64,000 bases of DNA from Phormidesmis sp963789215 (GTDB lineage: Bacteria > Cyanobacteriota > Cyanobacteriia > Phormidesmidales > Phormidesmidaceae), in the NCBI GenBank assembly GCA_963789215.1, contig CAWBJY010000002.1:310001-374000 (forward strand). Direction: 5' to 3'. Under the pieces are notes generated by a model, which saw only the letters and a program-made list of their open reading frames with translations, was not told the DNA's origin and did not search any database. Made by a program: the position numbers and the translations under genes. Below, piece after piece: positions 8,734 to 17,655 of this stretch (positions within the stretch are counted from its first letter, which is position 1; every line of letters begins with the position of its first letter).

Positions 8734-10377
8734 ATGGTATCGACCGCACCCGCTCAGCCTACTTTGGACGTTTTGGAGCAGATTGCCAGACAGGTTTTTG
8801 GGTACGAAGAACTGCACCCAGCTCAAAAAGAAGTGCTGACTTCTGTGCTAAATGGTGACGATACGCTGGCGATTATGCCGACTGGCTCAGGGAAGTCTGC
8901 TATCTATCAGATTGCGGCGCTGCGACTGCCGGGGCCAACGGTGGTTATCTCTCCGCTGATTGCCCTTCAGCAAGATCAGGTAGAGTCGATTACCGACCAG
9001 GACACGGTGAATGCGGCTGTGCTGAACTCGACGCTGACGAAGAAAGCGCGATCGCGCGTTTTTGAAAGCCTTAAAGACGAGTCGCTAGAGTTTATCTTTT
9101 TGGCGCCCGAACAATTTAACAACCAGAACACGCTAAAGCAGATAAAAGCGAGTCAGCCCTCGCTGTTTGTAGTCGATGAGGCCCACTGTGTAAGCGAGTG
9201 GGGCCACGATTTTCGTCCGGCTTACCTTCAGCTCAATAGCGTAATAGAGGCGCTAGGCCATCCGGTTGTATTGGCGCTGACTGCAACAGCTTCACCGCTA
9301 GTGCAGCAAGAGATTATCGAGCGGCTAGGAATGAGTCAGCCAGCCAAGCTAGTTAGAGGATTTGATCGACCTCAGATTTATTTAAACGCCTATCAGTTTA
9401 GCGAAGAGACTGAAAAAACAAAGCATTTGATTCAGGCTGTTGTAGAAGAAAAACCGCCTGGAATTGTCTATGTTGCAACGCGGAAGGCGGCAGAAGAGAT
9501 CGCTGAGCAGCTAGATGCCAGAGAGATTAATGCGGTGGCTTACCATGCGGGGATGAAGGTAGGCGATCGCGAAGATATTCAGCAGCGCTTTATGGCGGGC
9601 GATGTCGATGTGATTGTGGCCACTACCGCTTTTGGTATGGGTATCGATAAGGCCGACGTGCGGTTTGTTTTTCACCACAATATTCCAGGCTCGATAGACG
9701 CCTACTATCAAGAGGTTGGCAGAGCCGCTAGAGATGGCGCACCGGCAACGGCTAAGTTGTTCTACTTGCCGGATGATCTAAAGCTTCAGCGCTTTTTTAC
9801 AGGCGGCGGCCAGGTGGATGAAGAAACCTTGGCAGAGTTGGCAGCACTGCTTGAGGCTGCGCCTGAGCCACCAACAGAAGCACAGCTATTAGAACATTTC
9901 GATTTATCTGCTGCGAAGCTTTCTAGCGCGTTGGATGGATTGGAGAAGGCTAGACTGATTGAGCGCGGAAGTGATGGAGAGATTTTGGCGATCGCCCGCG
10001 AAATCGATCTCGATAAAGCCGTAGACCAGGCGCTGACTCACCAAACTCGCCGCAAACAGTTCGATCACTCTCGCCTAGAGATGATTCGCGGCTACGCCGA
10101 AACCACGGCCTGCCGCAGAAACTATATCCTCAGCTACTTTGGCGAATCTGTTGTAATTCCCTGCGGCGGCTGCGATAACTGCGAGGAAAAAGCAGAAGAA
10201 ACCGTTACCTACTCAGAACCCTTTCCGCTAGGAAGCACTATTATCCACACCAGCTTTGGCAAAGGCCAGGTGATGCGCTACGAAGAAGACAAAATTAACG
10301 TTCTGTTTGAAACGGTTGGCTACAAAACCTTTGTGACCGAGATGATTGAACATGCGGTAACTTGTTTAGACAGCTAA
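8734..10377 (+). CDS. recQ: RecQ-family ATP-dependent DNA helicase
   Basis: 3'-5' superfamily 2 helicase of 547 residues. Motifs in order: HPAQKE, Walker A PTGSGKS near residue 50, DEAHCVSEWGHDFRPAY (DEAH box plus RecQ aromatic-rich loop) near 145, ALTATA, and motif VI QEVGRAARDG. The zinc-binding region follows with CRRNYILSYFGE and CGGCDNC. The usual HRDC domain is missing. Instead the last 50 residues (GSTIIHTSFGKGQVMRYEED) look like the small Tudor/SH3-like tail of UvrD/PcrA helicases. I chose the ATG at 8734, ten bases after AGAAG; the frame also runs up to a TTG at 8674. Likely role: repair and recombination. Confidence 0.85.
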   Translation: MVSTAPAQPTLDVLEQIARQVFGYEELHPAQKEVLTSVLNGDDTLAIMPTGSGKSAIYQIAALRLPGPTVVISPLIALQQDQVESITDQDTVNAAVLNSTLTKKARSRVFESLKDESLEFIFLAPEQFNNQNTLKQIKASQPSLFVVDEAHCVSEWGHDFRPAYLQLNSVIEALGHPVVLALTATASPLVQQEIIERLGMSQPAKLVRGFDRPQIYLNAYQFSEETEKTKHLIQAVVEEKPPGIVYVATRKAAEEIAEQLDAREINAVAYHAGMKVGDREDIQQRFMAGDVDVIVATTAFGMGIDKADVRFVFHHNIPGSIDAYYQEVGRAARDGAPATAKLFYLPDDLKLQRFFTGGGQVDEETLAELAALLEAAPEPPTEAQLLEHFDLSAAKLSSALDGLEKARLIERGSDGEILAIAREIDLDKAVDQALTHQTRRKQFDHSRLEMIRGYAETTACRRNYILSYFGESVVIPCGGCDNCEEKAEETVTYSEPFPLGSTIIHTSFGKGQVMRYEEDKINVLFETVGYKTFVTEMIEHAVTCLDS

Positions 10378-10383
10378 AAGCAG

Positions 10384-11034
10384 CTAGGTGAACTGCTTCA
10401 GCAGCCAGCGACTTACTTCACCATCGTTTGCCGACTGAATACGTCTTAATGCCTCTTCAACGACGGCTATCTGTAAGTCTGGCAAGACCGCCGAAGTTTG
10501 GATCTGACGGCTACCTCCCGATGCGATCGCAAATGCGATAATGTTGGCCTTTTCTACATCGACTACCCAATACTCTTCTACATTCAATCGCTCGTATAGC
10601 AGACGTTTGTTACCTAGGTCGTCGTCTAGTGAACTAGCCGATATCTCGATGGCTAATGCGGGTGCACCATATAGGTTGATATTCACTGGACTATTATCGG
10701 GTGGGATTTCTGGCAGGTTATCCCCCAGGTAGTAAGCCAAATCGGGCTGGCAGTGACGTTCGCCGGCTTTGCTAAAGGTGCCGTTGTCAATTGAGATAAA
10801 GTTTAAGCCTCGAATCGTTCCATACAGCGTAATGGCCGAAGCGAGCAAAGAGTGGTTGCGACCGTGAGAAAATCCGGTCGTCATATCTTCTATCCTCATG
10901 AAGCCATTGTCGTAATAAAACTGAGCTTTTTCCAGCCGCGTTTGATGCTCAGAACCATACGCGATCGCCACAAACTCTTCCCAAGAGGCTTTTACCCAGG
11001 CATTTGTCAATATTTTTGGAGCAGCACTGACCAT
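10384..11034 (-). CDS. Uma2 family protein (PD-(D/E)XK nuclease fold)
   Basis: Protein of 216 residues matching the Uma2 (formerly DUF820) family, which is greatly expanded in cyanobacteria. Core motifs are the QPDLAYYLG strand (D), the LAIEISASSLDDDLGNKR segment giving the E-x-S and following K, and EEYWVVDVE. These place the D...E-x-K-like active-site residues of the restriction-endonuclease-like fold. A biological substrate is not known for most members; many may be domesticated or mobile nucleases. The gene converges on recQ with only six bases between stop codons. Start ATG at 11034. Confidence 0.85.
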   Translation of the reverse strand: MVSAAPKILTNAWVKASWEEFVAIAYGSEHQTRLEKAQFYYDNGFMRIEDMTTGFSHGRNHSLLASAITLYGTIRGLNFISIDNGTFSKAGERHCQPDLAYYLGDNLPEIPPDNSPVNINLYGAPALAIEISASSLDDDLGNKRLLYERLNVEEYWVVDVEKANIIAFAIASGGSRQIQTSAVLPDLQIAVVEEALRRIQSANDGEVSRWLLKQFT

Positions 11035-11126
11035 TACTGTTCGCCTCGATAATTCGCCTATACACTGATACTCATCGTCTTGCCCTATTGTAGGCGATAG
11101 CGCTGGTTCCCTATGAGCATCCCCCT

Positions 11127-12459
11127 ATGAGCACTTCAGCCTCTGCCCAACCCAAAATCATTGTTTTAGACGACGATCCCACCGGCTCGCAGACCGTTCA
11201 TAGCTGTCTGCTGCTGCTGAAGTGGGATGTAGAAACGCTGATGCTGGGCCTGAAGGACGAGTCGCCAATTTTCTTTGTGCTAACGAATACGCGATCGCTT
11301 ACCCCAGAAGCCGCTGCTACTGTTACCGCCGAAGTCTGCGACAACCTGAAGCAGGCGCTCGCTCGCACGGGAGTCTCTAACTTTTTGCTAGTGAGCCGTT
11401 CGGATTCTACCCTGCGCGGCCATTACCCAATTGAGACGGATGCGATCGCTCAACACCTCGGCCCTTTCGACGCTCACTTTCTCACGCCCGAATTCTTCGA
11501 AGCTGGGCGCGTCACCATAGACAGCACGCACTACATTAAAACAGGTGACGATTTGGTGCCTACTCACGACACCGAATTTGCCAAAGACTCTGTTTTTGGT
11601 TACAGCACCAGCTACTTGCCCGACTATGTAGAAGAGAAAACTAAAGGCAAGATTCCGGCCAGCGAAGTAGAAAGATTTACCCTGAAAGAGATTCGCAAAG
11701 GCACGCTGGACAGGCTGATGGCGCTAAGCGGCAATTGCTGTGTCGCGGTAGATGGTGAACAACAAAGCGATCTGGACCGCTTTGCCAAAGATTTGACAGC
11801 GGCAGCGGCTCAGGGCAAAAAGTTCTTATTCCGCAGCGCGGCTAGTCTGTTGACTTCTCTGGCGAATTTGCCCAAACAGCCGACCGCTTCAGAGCAAATG
11901 AGCCATATTACTCGCTCGGGCACTGGGGCTATCGTTGTTGGATCTCACGTGCAAAAAACTACGCAGCAGCTGCAACAGCTCTTGAAGGTGCCGGGAATTG
12001 TGGGCGTGGAAATAGATGTTAATCGGGTAAAAGAGACGCTTGATGTCGGCCATGATGACCAGCTTAATACTGCTTCTTAAGCAAGTGAGAGAGATTCATG
12101 CTCAGGGCCAAACACCGGCAATTTACACCAGTCGCGAAGAGCTAAGTTTTGCCGATGCGCAGACTCGATTGGCCTTTGGTGAAGCCGTCTCAGCGCTGCT
12201 AATGGATATTGTGAAAGGGCTGCCTGATGACCTAGGCTTTCTGATTAGCAAAGGTGGCATTACCTCTAACGACACGCTGAGTAAAGGGCTTTCTTTAACG
12301 TTCGCTAGACTGCTGGGGCAGATTGTTCCGGGCGTCTCGATTGTGACCACTGCCGCTGACCATCCTCAGTTTGCAAACCTGCCGGTGGTGCTGTTTCCGG
12401 GCAACGTAGGCGATGATGACGCGCTGGCGCTGGCCTTTGAAAGATTATCTAATCAGTAG
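11127..12459 (+). pseudogene. Four-carbon acid sugar kinase family (DUF1537/OtnK-like), frameshifted
   Basis: Two overlapping frames together make one protein of about 443 residues, the normal length for this family. The first frame (11127-12080) starts IIVLDDDPTGSQT, a substrate-binding motif, and holds SRSDSTLRGHYP. The second frame (to 12459) carries the nucleotide-binding half with YTSREEL, GFLISKGGITSND and PVVLFPGNVGDDDAL. Frame 1 stops at TAA 12078-12080; removing one base near GCTTCTTAAG (12072-12080) would join the frames. It is either a recent pseudogene, a sequencing error or less likely a programmed shift. The family phosphorylates acid sugars such as threonate and erythronate. 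A transketolase-like gene follows after 61 bases. Confidence 0.8.
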
Positions 12460-12520
12460 AACTTGAACCATTAGCCTACAATGACCTGTAACGCCAGAGA
12501 ATGAATAGAGGACTGATCGC

Positions 12521-14737
12521 ATGACCGCATTTACGCCTGCTGCTACCTCCCAATCGGTGCCTGCATTTTGCGAGGGCATTCAGCACTTTGGTCAGCGATC
12601 GCCCGAGTTTGAACAGTACGGACAATCGGCTGCGATTGGCAAAGGCCAAGAAGCGATCGCCGCGCCAACAGATCCGGCGGCGATTTACCAAACCTTGCTA
12701 GCGGCAGACGCCCTGCGCTATTTAACGCTGCATATTACCGCGAGCAAGCAGTCTGGGCATCCTGGCGGCTTTGCCAGCATTGCCGATGCGATCGCGGCTC
12801 TAATCATGCTGGGCCACAAAAACCTGATTACAGAAGTGGGTCATCATGCGCCCGGCTTTTACAGCACCGTGTTTATGGATACCTCTTTGGAGGCGATGGG
12901 AATTAAGACCGTTACTGAATTGGGCGATCGCTTTCGCGAAACCGACGGCTTACTCGGTCACCTATCGGGTCAAATCCCTGGCTTGCTCAGTCCGGCTGGC
13001 CCGCTGGGTCAAGGGCAACACTTTGCAATGGCCGCTGCCAAGCTCCATCCCGACCAGCTTTTTCCGGTCACCATTGGCGATGGCGGGCTAGGCGAACCCT
13101 ACATCATGAGCAGCTTCGGCCACTTCAACACGATTTATCCAAACGTCACCAACTATTTGCCTATCCTGGTTTGGAACGGCTTCTCCCAAGAGCATCACAG
13201 CATTGTCTCTACCTATAGCAACGAGCAGATGACGGCCTTCTGGAGCGGTAATGGCTTTGCAGAGGTGATTTTAGTCGATGCGAAAGACTACGACGATGCG
13301 GATCAAAGCGGGCCGTATGTAGATAGCACCGCTTTTTCGAGGAAGCAGCGTTTGGCGTTTACTCAGGCAATTTTAGAGGCCACGGATAAGGCCGCTAAGT
13401 CGGCGATGGGCGGAACGCAGACGGTGCTAATTGTAAAACAGCTCAAGGGCGCGGGCGTGCATAAGCGCGGGTCTCAGTCTCATAATCTGTATCCGGGGGA
13501 TAGCCTGGAGAAGGACTATGTGGTGAAGGCGCTAAAGGATCGGGCGCTGGCTCCCGAGGAGTGGGCGTTGGTGAGAGAGAACTGTGTGCGATCGCACGGT
13601 GGCCCCGGCTCTCAAACCGCCGTTACCGAATCCGAGCTGTCTCTGGCAGATCTCGGCGCCCTTCCACTTAGTGAGTTCGAGGTCGGTGGCGATAAGCAAG
13701 TAGCGACAACAGCAATGGGATTCTTAGTTGCTTACGTGGGCAAACAAGATCCTAACTTTGTTGTAACTAATGCAGATGGCAACGCGGCTTCAGGCATCAA
13801 CAACATCAACCAAGCCCTCAAAATTATTCATCCTACTCAGGACGACACCTACTTTCAGGGGCCAAAAGGACAAGTATACGAACCGCTGAGCGAAGATGCC
13901 TGCGCCGGACTAGCCGCCGCTCAGGCTTTGATGGGCGCTCGCAGCTTGTGGTGCTCTTACGAATCGTTCGCCATCAACGGCCTTCCTATTTGGCAAACAA
14001 CAACTCAGGCCATGACCGAACTGCGCCGCCCTACCCCTTCTACTATTTGTCTTTTTACCGCTGGCGCACTAGAGCAAGGCCGCAACGGCTGGACTCACCA
14101 GCGCCCCGAAATTGAAAACTACTTTGCCGCGATGATGCGCAACGGCAACATCTTCCCGCTGTTTCCAGTAGATGCCAACAGCATTCAGGTTTGTTACGAC
14201 TGGGCAGTGAGCACTCAAAATAAGGGCATTCCAATTACAGCGAGCAAGTCTCCTTTGCCGGTTCGCACCACCTTTGAACAAACTCGCGAAGCGCTAGAGA
14301 AAGGGGCTATTTTGCTGCAAGAAACGCCGGGCGAACAAACCGTTGTATTTGGCGTAATTGGAGACATGATGCTGATTCCGGTGCTGGATGCGGCTAGGGC
14401 TTTAAATGAGCAGGGTATTGGTTCTAAAGTAATCGCAATTATTAACCCCAGACGGCTCTATCGTCCGAGCGATGTGGCTTGGGAAAGCTGCGCCCAGGCA
14501 GACGATGGATTCCTCAGCGACGCTGACTTTGATGCGCTGTTTGATGGCGACGCGCTAATTGGCGTAACGGGTGGTGCAAGCGCGATGGTAGAACCGCTGA
14601 TGCTGCGCAGCGTTCTGCCAAGAGATGTGTTTGCCTGGAAGCGAGGAGAGACGGCAGCGAGCGCAGGGCATTTGTTTAGCCTGAACGGGCTAACGGCTGA
14701 GAAGCTGGCGGCACGGGCGAAGGGATTGCTGGGGTAG
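12521..14737 (+). CDS. Divergent transketolase/phosphoketolase-like ThDP enzyme
   Basis: Thiamine-diphosphate enzyme of 738 residues. Residues 75-90 have the transketolase SGHPGGFAS motif. The ThDP/Mg site is GDGGLGEP near residue 188, with the closing N about 30 residues later (LVWNGFSQEHH). A pyrimidine-binding domain occupies about 385-590 (VVTNADGNAASGINN; LWCSYESFAINGL), and a transketolase-C-like domain follows. GSQSHNLYPGD and HGGPGSQ recall phosphoketolase more than classical Tkt. It is not the housekeeping transketolase, whose motifs differ. With the sugar kinase upstream it may act on a short-chain acid sugar, but that is inference. ATG at 12521; upstream RBS weak (GAGGA). Confidence 0.7.
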   Translation: MTAFTPAATSQSVPAFCEGIQHFGQRSPEFEQYGQSAAIGKGQEAIAAPTDPAAIYQTLLAADALRYLTLHITASKQSGHPGGFASIADAIAALIMLGHKNLITEVGHHAPGFYSTVFMDTSLEAMGIKTVTELGDRFRETDGLLGHLSGQIPGLLSPAGPLGQGQHFAMAAAKLHPDQLFPVTIGDGGLGEPYIMSSFGHFNTIYPNVTNYLPILVWNGFSQEHHSIVSTYSNEQMTAFWSGNGFAEVILVDAKDYDDADQSGPYVDSTAFSRKQRLAFTQAILEATDKAAKSAMGGTQTVLIVKQLKGAGVHKRGSQSHNLYPGDSLEKDYVVKALKDRALAPEEWALVRENCVRSHGGPGSQTAVTESELSLADLGALPLSEFEVGGDKQVATTAMGFLVAYVGKQDPNFVVTNADGNAASGINNINQALKIIHPTQDDTYFQGPKGQVYEPLSEDACAGLAAAQALMGARSLWCSYESFAINGLPIWQTTTQAMTELRRPTPSTICLFTAGALEQGRNGWTHQRPEIENYFAAMMRNGNIFPLFPVDANSIQVCYDWAVSTQNKGIPITASKSPLPVRTTFEQTREALEKGAILLQETPGEQTVVFGVIGDMMLIPVLDAARALNEQGIGSKVIAIINPRRLYRPSDVAWESCAQADDGFLSDADFDALFDGDALIGVTGGASAMVEPLMLRSVLPRDVFAWKRGETAASAGHLFSLNGLTAEKLAARAKGLLG

Positions 14738-14809
14738 TGGGCCGATTGAGAGAGGTTATATACGCCGATGCTAGACTGTAGTAGCTCGTGACTGGCTGAG
14801 GCGCATTCT

Positions 14810-15604
14810 ATGGGATCTCCGTTTCCTGGTATGAATCCTTATTTGGAAAATCCTACGACTTGGGCGAATTTGCACAGCCGTTTGATTGTTGCGTTGGCGA
14901 ACTTGTTAGGCCCTCAACTTCGCCCGAAGTACCGAGTTGTTGTCGAAGAAGCTGTCTACAAACGAGATGAATCTGACCAAACGGTGTTGATTGGTGTACC
15001 GGATGTCTCGGTTCGTAAAAGTAGTCGCTCGAATACTGAATCAAGCGGTTTTCTTGCTGAAGGAAATGTAGCCGTTGCGACGCCTGAACCGGTGGAGGTA
15101 ACCGTGCCGATGCCTGAGATTGTAAGGCATCGCTATTTAGAAATTCGCAGCTTGCAGACTAGCGATGTGATCACGGTAATTGAGATTTTGTCGCCCGTTA
15201 ATAAGCGAGGCGCTGGGCGTCAAAAATACGAGAGTAAGCGACTAGAAATTTTAGAGAGTCAGACGCATTTAGTAGAGATTGATTTGCTTCATTCGGGGCA
15301 ACCCATGCCCGTTTTAGACTACGAGATGAGACAGTCACTATCGGGTCTTGTGAGCGATAGCGACAAGCGTCCTCACGCTCAGCTTTATCCCTTTAGCCTG
15401 CCGCAATCTATACCGGCATTTTGGGTGCCGCTAAAACCGGACGATCCGGCGATTATGGTTAATCTTAATCCACTGCTGAGCGAAATCTACGAGCTTTCTG
15501 GATACGATTTGGATATTGATTACAGTCAAGATCCTATTCCCCAGTGGTCAGCAGTCGAGCTAGCGTGGATCGACCGACTTTTGAAACTAGAGCAGCTAAG
15601 ATAG
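14810..15604 (+). CDS. DUF4058 family protein
   Basis: Protein of 264 residues with the family hallmark SPFPGMNPYLE at residues 3-13, then WANLHSRLI, YRVVVEEAVY, IGVPDVSV and the central HRYLEIRSL ... VITVIEILSPVNK ... GRQKYESKR. The E-x-x-x-P-x-N-K pattern recalls PD-(D/E)XK nucleases, and the family is often placed near Uma2 in that superfamily. DUF4058 is amplified in filamentous and Leptolyngbya-type cyanobacteria and its function is unknown. It sits alone between the transketolase-like gene and the decayed defence region. Confidence 0.9.
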   Translation: MGSPFPGMNPYLENPTTWANLHSRLIVALANLLGPQLRPKYRVVVEEAVYKRDESDQTVLIGVPDVSVRKSSRSNTESSGFLAEGNVAVATPEPVEVTVPMPEIVRHRYLEIRSLQTSDVITVIEILSPVNKRGAGRQKYESKRLEILESQTHLVEIDLLHSGQPMPVLDYEMRQSLSGLVSDSDKRPHAQLYPFSLPQSIPAFWVPLKPDDPAIMVNLNPLLSEIYELSGYDLDIDYSQDPIPQWSAVELAWIDRLLKLEQLR

Positions 15605-15628
15605 AGAAAATAGCTTAACTATCCCCTA

Positions 15629-16954
15629 TCAATCCTTTTCTTGGGAACGGCCCAGCTTTTGTTGTCGCTGTCGTCGAGCAGTTTGGACTAGTTTCTTTTG
15701 ATAAGCGTCTGCATTTTTTCTCCACACGACACGATGCCCCTTTAGCTCTACGCAGTGAGCCTCTAAGCATTTCTCCCAGCCTTTTCTATTACAGATGATG
15801 TTGGGATTGTCTAGTAGTCCCCAATTGAGTTCTTGTTGACTGAGCTTTTTAAATTTTATGTAGTCTGGGTAATCTGACGTTACCAACTGGTGCTTTTGGT
15901 GAAGTACAGGGGGATTATCTTCTGGTCTATAGTCCTGATACCGTACATATAGATCTTGTAGGCTGACTTTCATACTAGTCTGAAGGGTCGGATGTGGTTC
16001 GGTCTCAAACGTGGGAAAAAATAAATACGAGATTTTAGGTTTACTTGTATGGAATTTTATAACTGTTGCTTCTTGAGGCCGACCGATAGTGCGAGATGCA
16101 CAACCTTCGTAAAGCCGCAGCAGTGGATCGAGTTGATCGATGGCTGACGTATGAACCCATAGCGAATTTGAATGTTTTTGACCAACAGGACTGTGCTGAC
16201 ATCGCTCTGCAATAGCAGCAGTATTACCCAAACTCATCAGCATTAAGTCAGCGGCTATACAGGCTTGCTGATAGCTACCAAAAAGAGATTTGACATCGCT
16301 GCGAATAGTAGGTTGTAGATCCTTAAACTTAGGCCGATGACCAAACTGGCTGAGGGCTAAATACACTAGTAAGTCTTGGCGCCGCTTTTCTGCAATGTCT
16401 TCCCATTCGTTATTGTCTGTAGCTTGTTGAATGATTTGGAAGGCTCGTCTGAGGTTTCCAAACTCGGACTTCAAGAGAGCGAGTTCTTCAGTGTCGGTTT
16501 CCTCTGCCGCTGGCAATCTGCCTCGCTCTGTAGAGAAACTCATCAGCGGTTGCAGCAGTTCTTTGTAATCTTCGAACCGCTTAATGCTGATGCGTACTCT
16601 TGGCGTAGTTGCCCGAGACCGAAATCGGGATGGCCGAAAGTTTTCGGCTTACGACTGGTCTCGAAAGACCAAGTAGATTCCGAGGGCAATGGGTACAGCG
16701 TAAACGCCAGAACCTGGTCAATGTAGTTTTTGAGTTCTTGCTGGTCGTAGTACTTCTGGAAGGTGTTGCGGCTAGTGATAATGCCATCGCCATATGCAAT
16801 GACGCCATTCGTTCGGTCGTTGATTAGCACTTGGGCTGGGACAAGTGGCACCTGGCGAGTCAGCGCCCAGGCGTTTAGCAAAGCCTCGCGACGTTCTGCC
16901 ATGTTTTCGACTACGTTGATAGCGTGGTCGAGATATACCTAGATGCGGGTCGCG
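15629..16954 (-). pseudogene. DNA phosphorothioation-associated methyltransferase, decayed and 5'-truncated
   Basis: Reading minus strand, the frame from 16954 gives INVVENMAERREALLNAW, then QVLINDRTNGVIAYGDG and FQKYYDQQELKNYIDQVL. Homology then jumps frame near 16703-16715 and continues as VPIALGIYLVFRDQS, hits an in-frame TAA at 16649-16651, and goes on with AENFRPSRFRSRATTPRVR and RFEDYKELLQPL into the C-terminal 304 residues (SFSTERGRLPAAEE, LVYLALSQFGHRPKF). This is the layout I know from the putative methyltransferases linked to Dnd phosphorothioation clusters. The entire SAM-binding N-terminus (about 150 residues expected) is gone; upstream of 16954 a TAG ends the frame. One truncation, one frameshift and one nonsense codon make it non-functional. 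Confidence 0.8.
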
Positions 16955-17216
16955 GCTAGAATCTGGATTGAAAATGCAGGAGCGTAGTGGGTTTGTCAGC
17001 TACGTTTGGACAAAGCCCAGTAAATTCAGACAGCTCAAACGTACTCAGCTAAGGTATTTTCCGTGAAATCCCAGAGTTTTAGATAAAATGTCTTTTTAAT
17101 ATACGGGTGGTTCCTGTAAGAATGCGATCGCTCTTGTCTTCTGCGCATTCAGTCTTACCTTTTCCGCATTAAGCGCTACCATGCATACGTTAGTGCTGGT
17201 TGAATAGGCATTAACA
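16955..17216. other. Non-coding remnant sequence
   Basis: No readable gene. It lies where the missing N-terminal half of the methyltransferase should be, so it marks a deletion or replacement junction. Composition is mixed, with one HIP1 site and AT-rich stretches. Confidence 0.4.
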
Positions 17217-17355
17217 TGTCATTTACTGCGACCGGGTCTGCGCGTACTGATAGGACGTACTGCCAATCGTCATGGTTCAGCGTAGCCTAGTCTGGTGGAG
17301 TTACAGAATTGTGGCTTGCACAACGCGATGCGTGCGAAATAGGATGTGAAGTATT
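17217..17355 (-). pseudogene. Degenerate partial copy of the 19744-20016 gene
   Basis: The plus-strand text from TCATTTACTGCGACCGGG through CACAACGCGATGCGTGCGAA aligns along its whole length with 19775-19900. Both share CCGGGTCTGC, GCTCAGCGTAGCCTA-like and GCACAACGCGA blocks with scattered substitutions and small indels. The copy corresponds to the C-terminal half of the intact protein but its frame is broken. It is a diverged duplicate lying 2.4 kb from the intact gene, on the other side of the HNH and cysteine desulfurase remnants. Confidence 0.75.
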
Positions 17356-17655
17356 CCTCAGCATCTGAACGGCGTCGAAATCTGCTCACGACAGTGTTCT
17401 GCATATTGGCTGATAGCAGAACGATGGCCAAACATGAAAGACACTGAAATCTGTCATTACTATCGTGTGGGCAGTAAGCCTTATTGCTCAGGCATTAACG
17501 ATTAATGTTTGAGCTGTACAGCGCGGAGGACTTGCGGTAATGCTTGTTGAGTGGGCATTACTGCGTATCTCTTGTGCTATGCGGCCTATCATGTGAGCCT
17601 TAGCACTTATTACGTATAGGAACTCTATTCTAGAGGCATCTATCAACCCTCGCTT
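17356..17655. other. Non-coding stretch
   Basis: No reading frame or RNA gene that I can support. It separates the partial gene copy from the HNH pseudogene and should contain that gene's old promoter. Confidence 0.4.
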
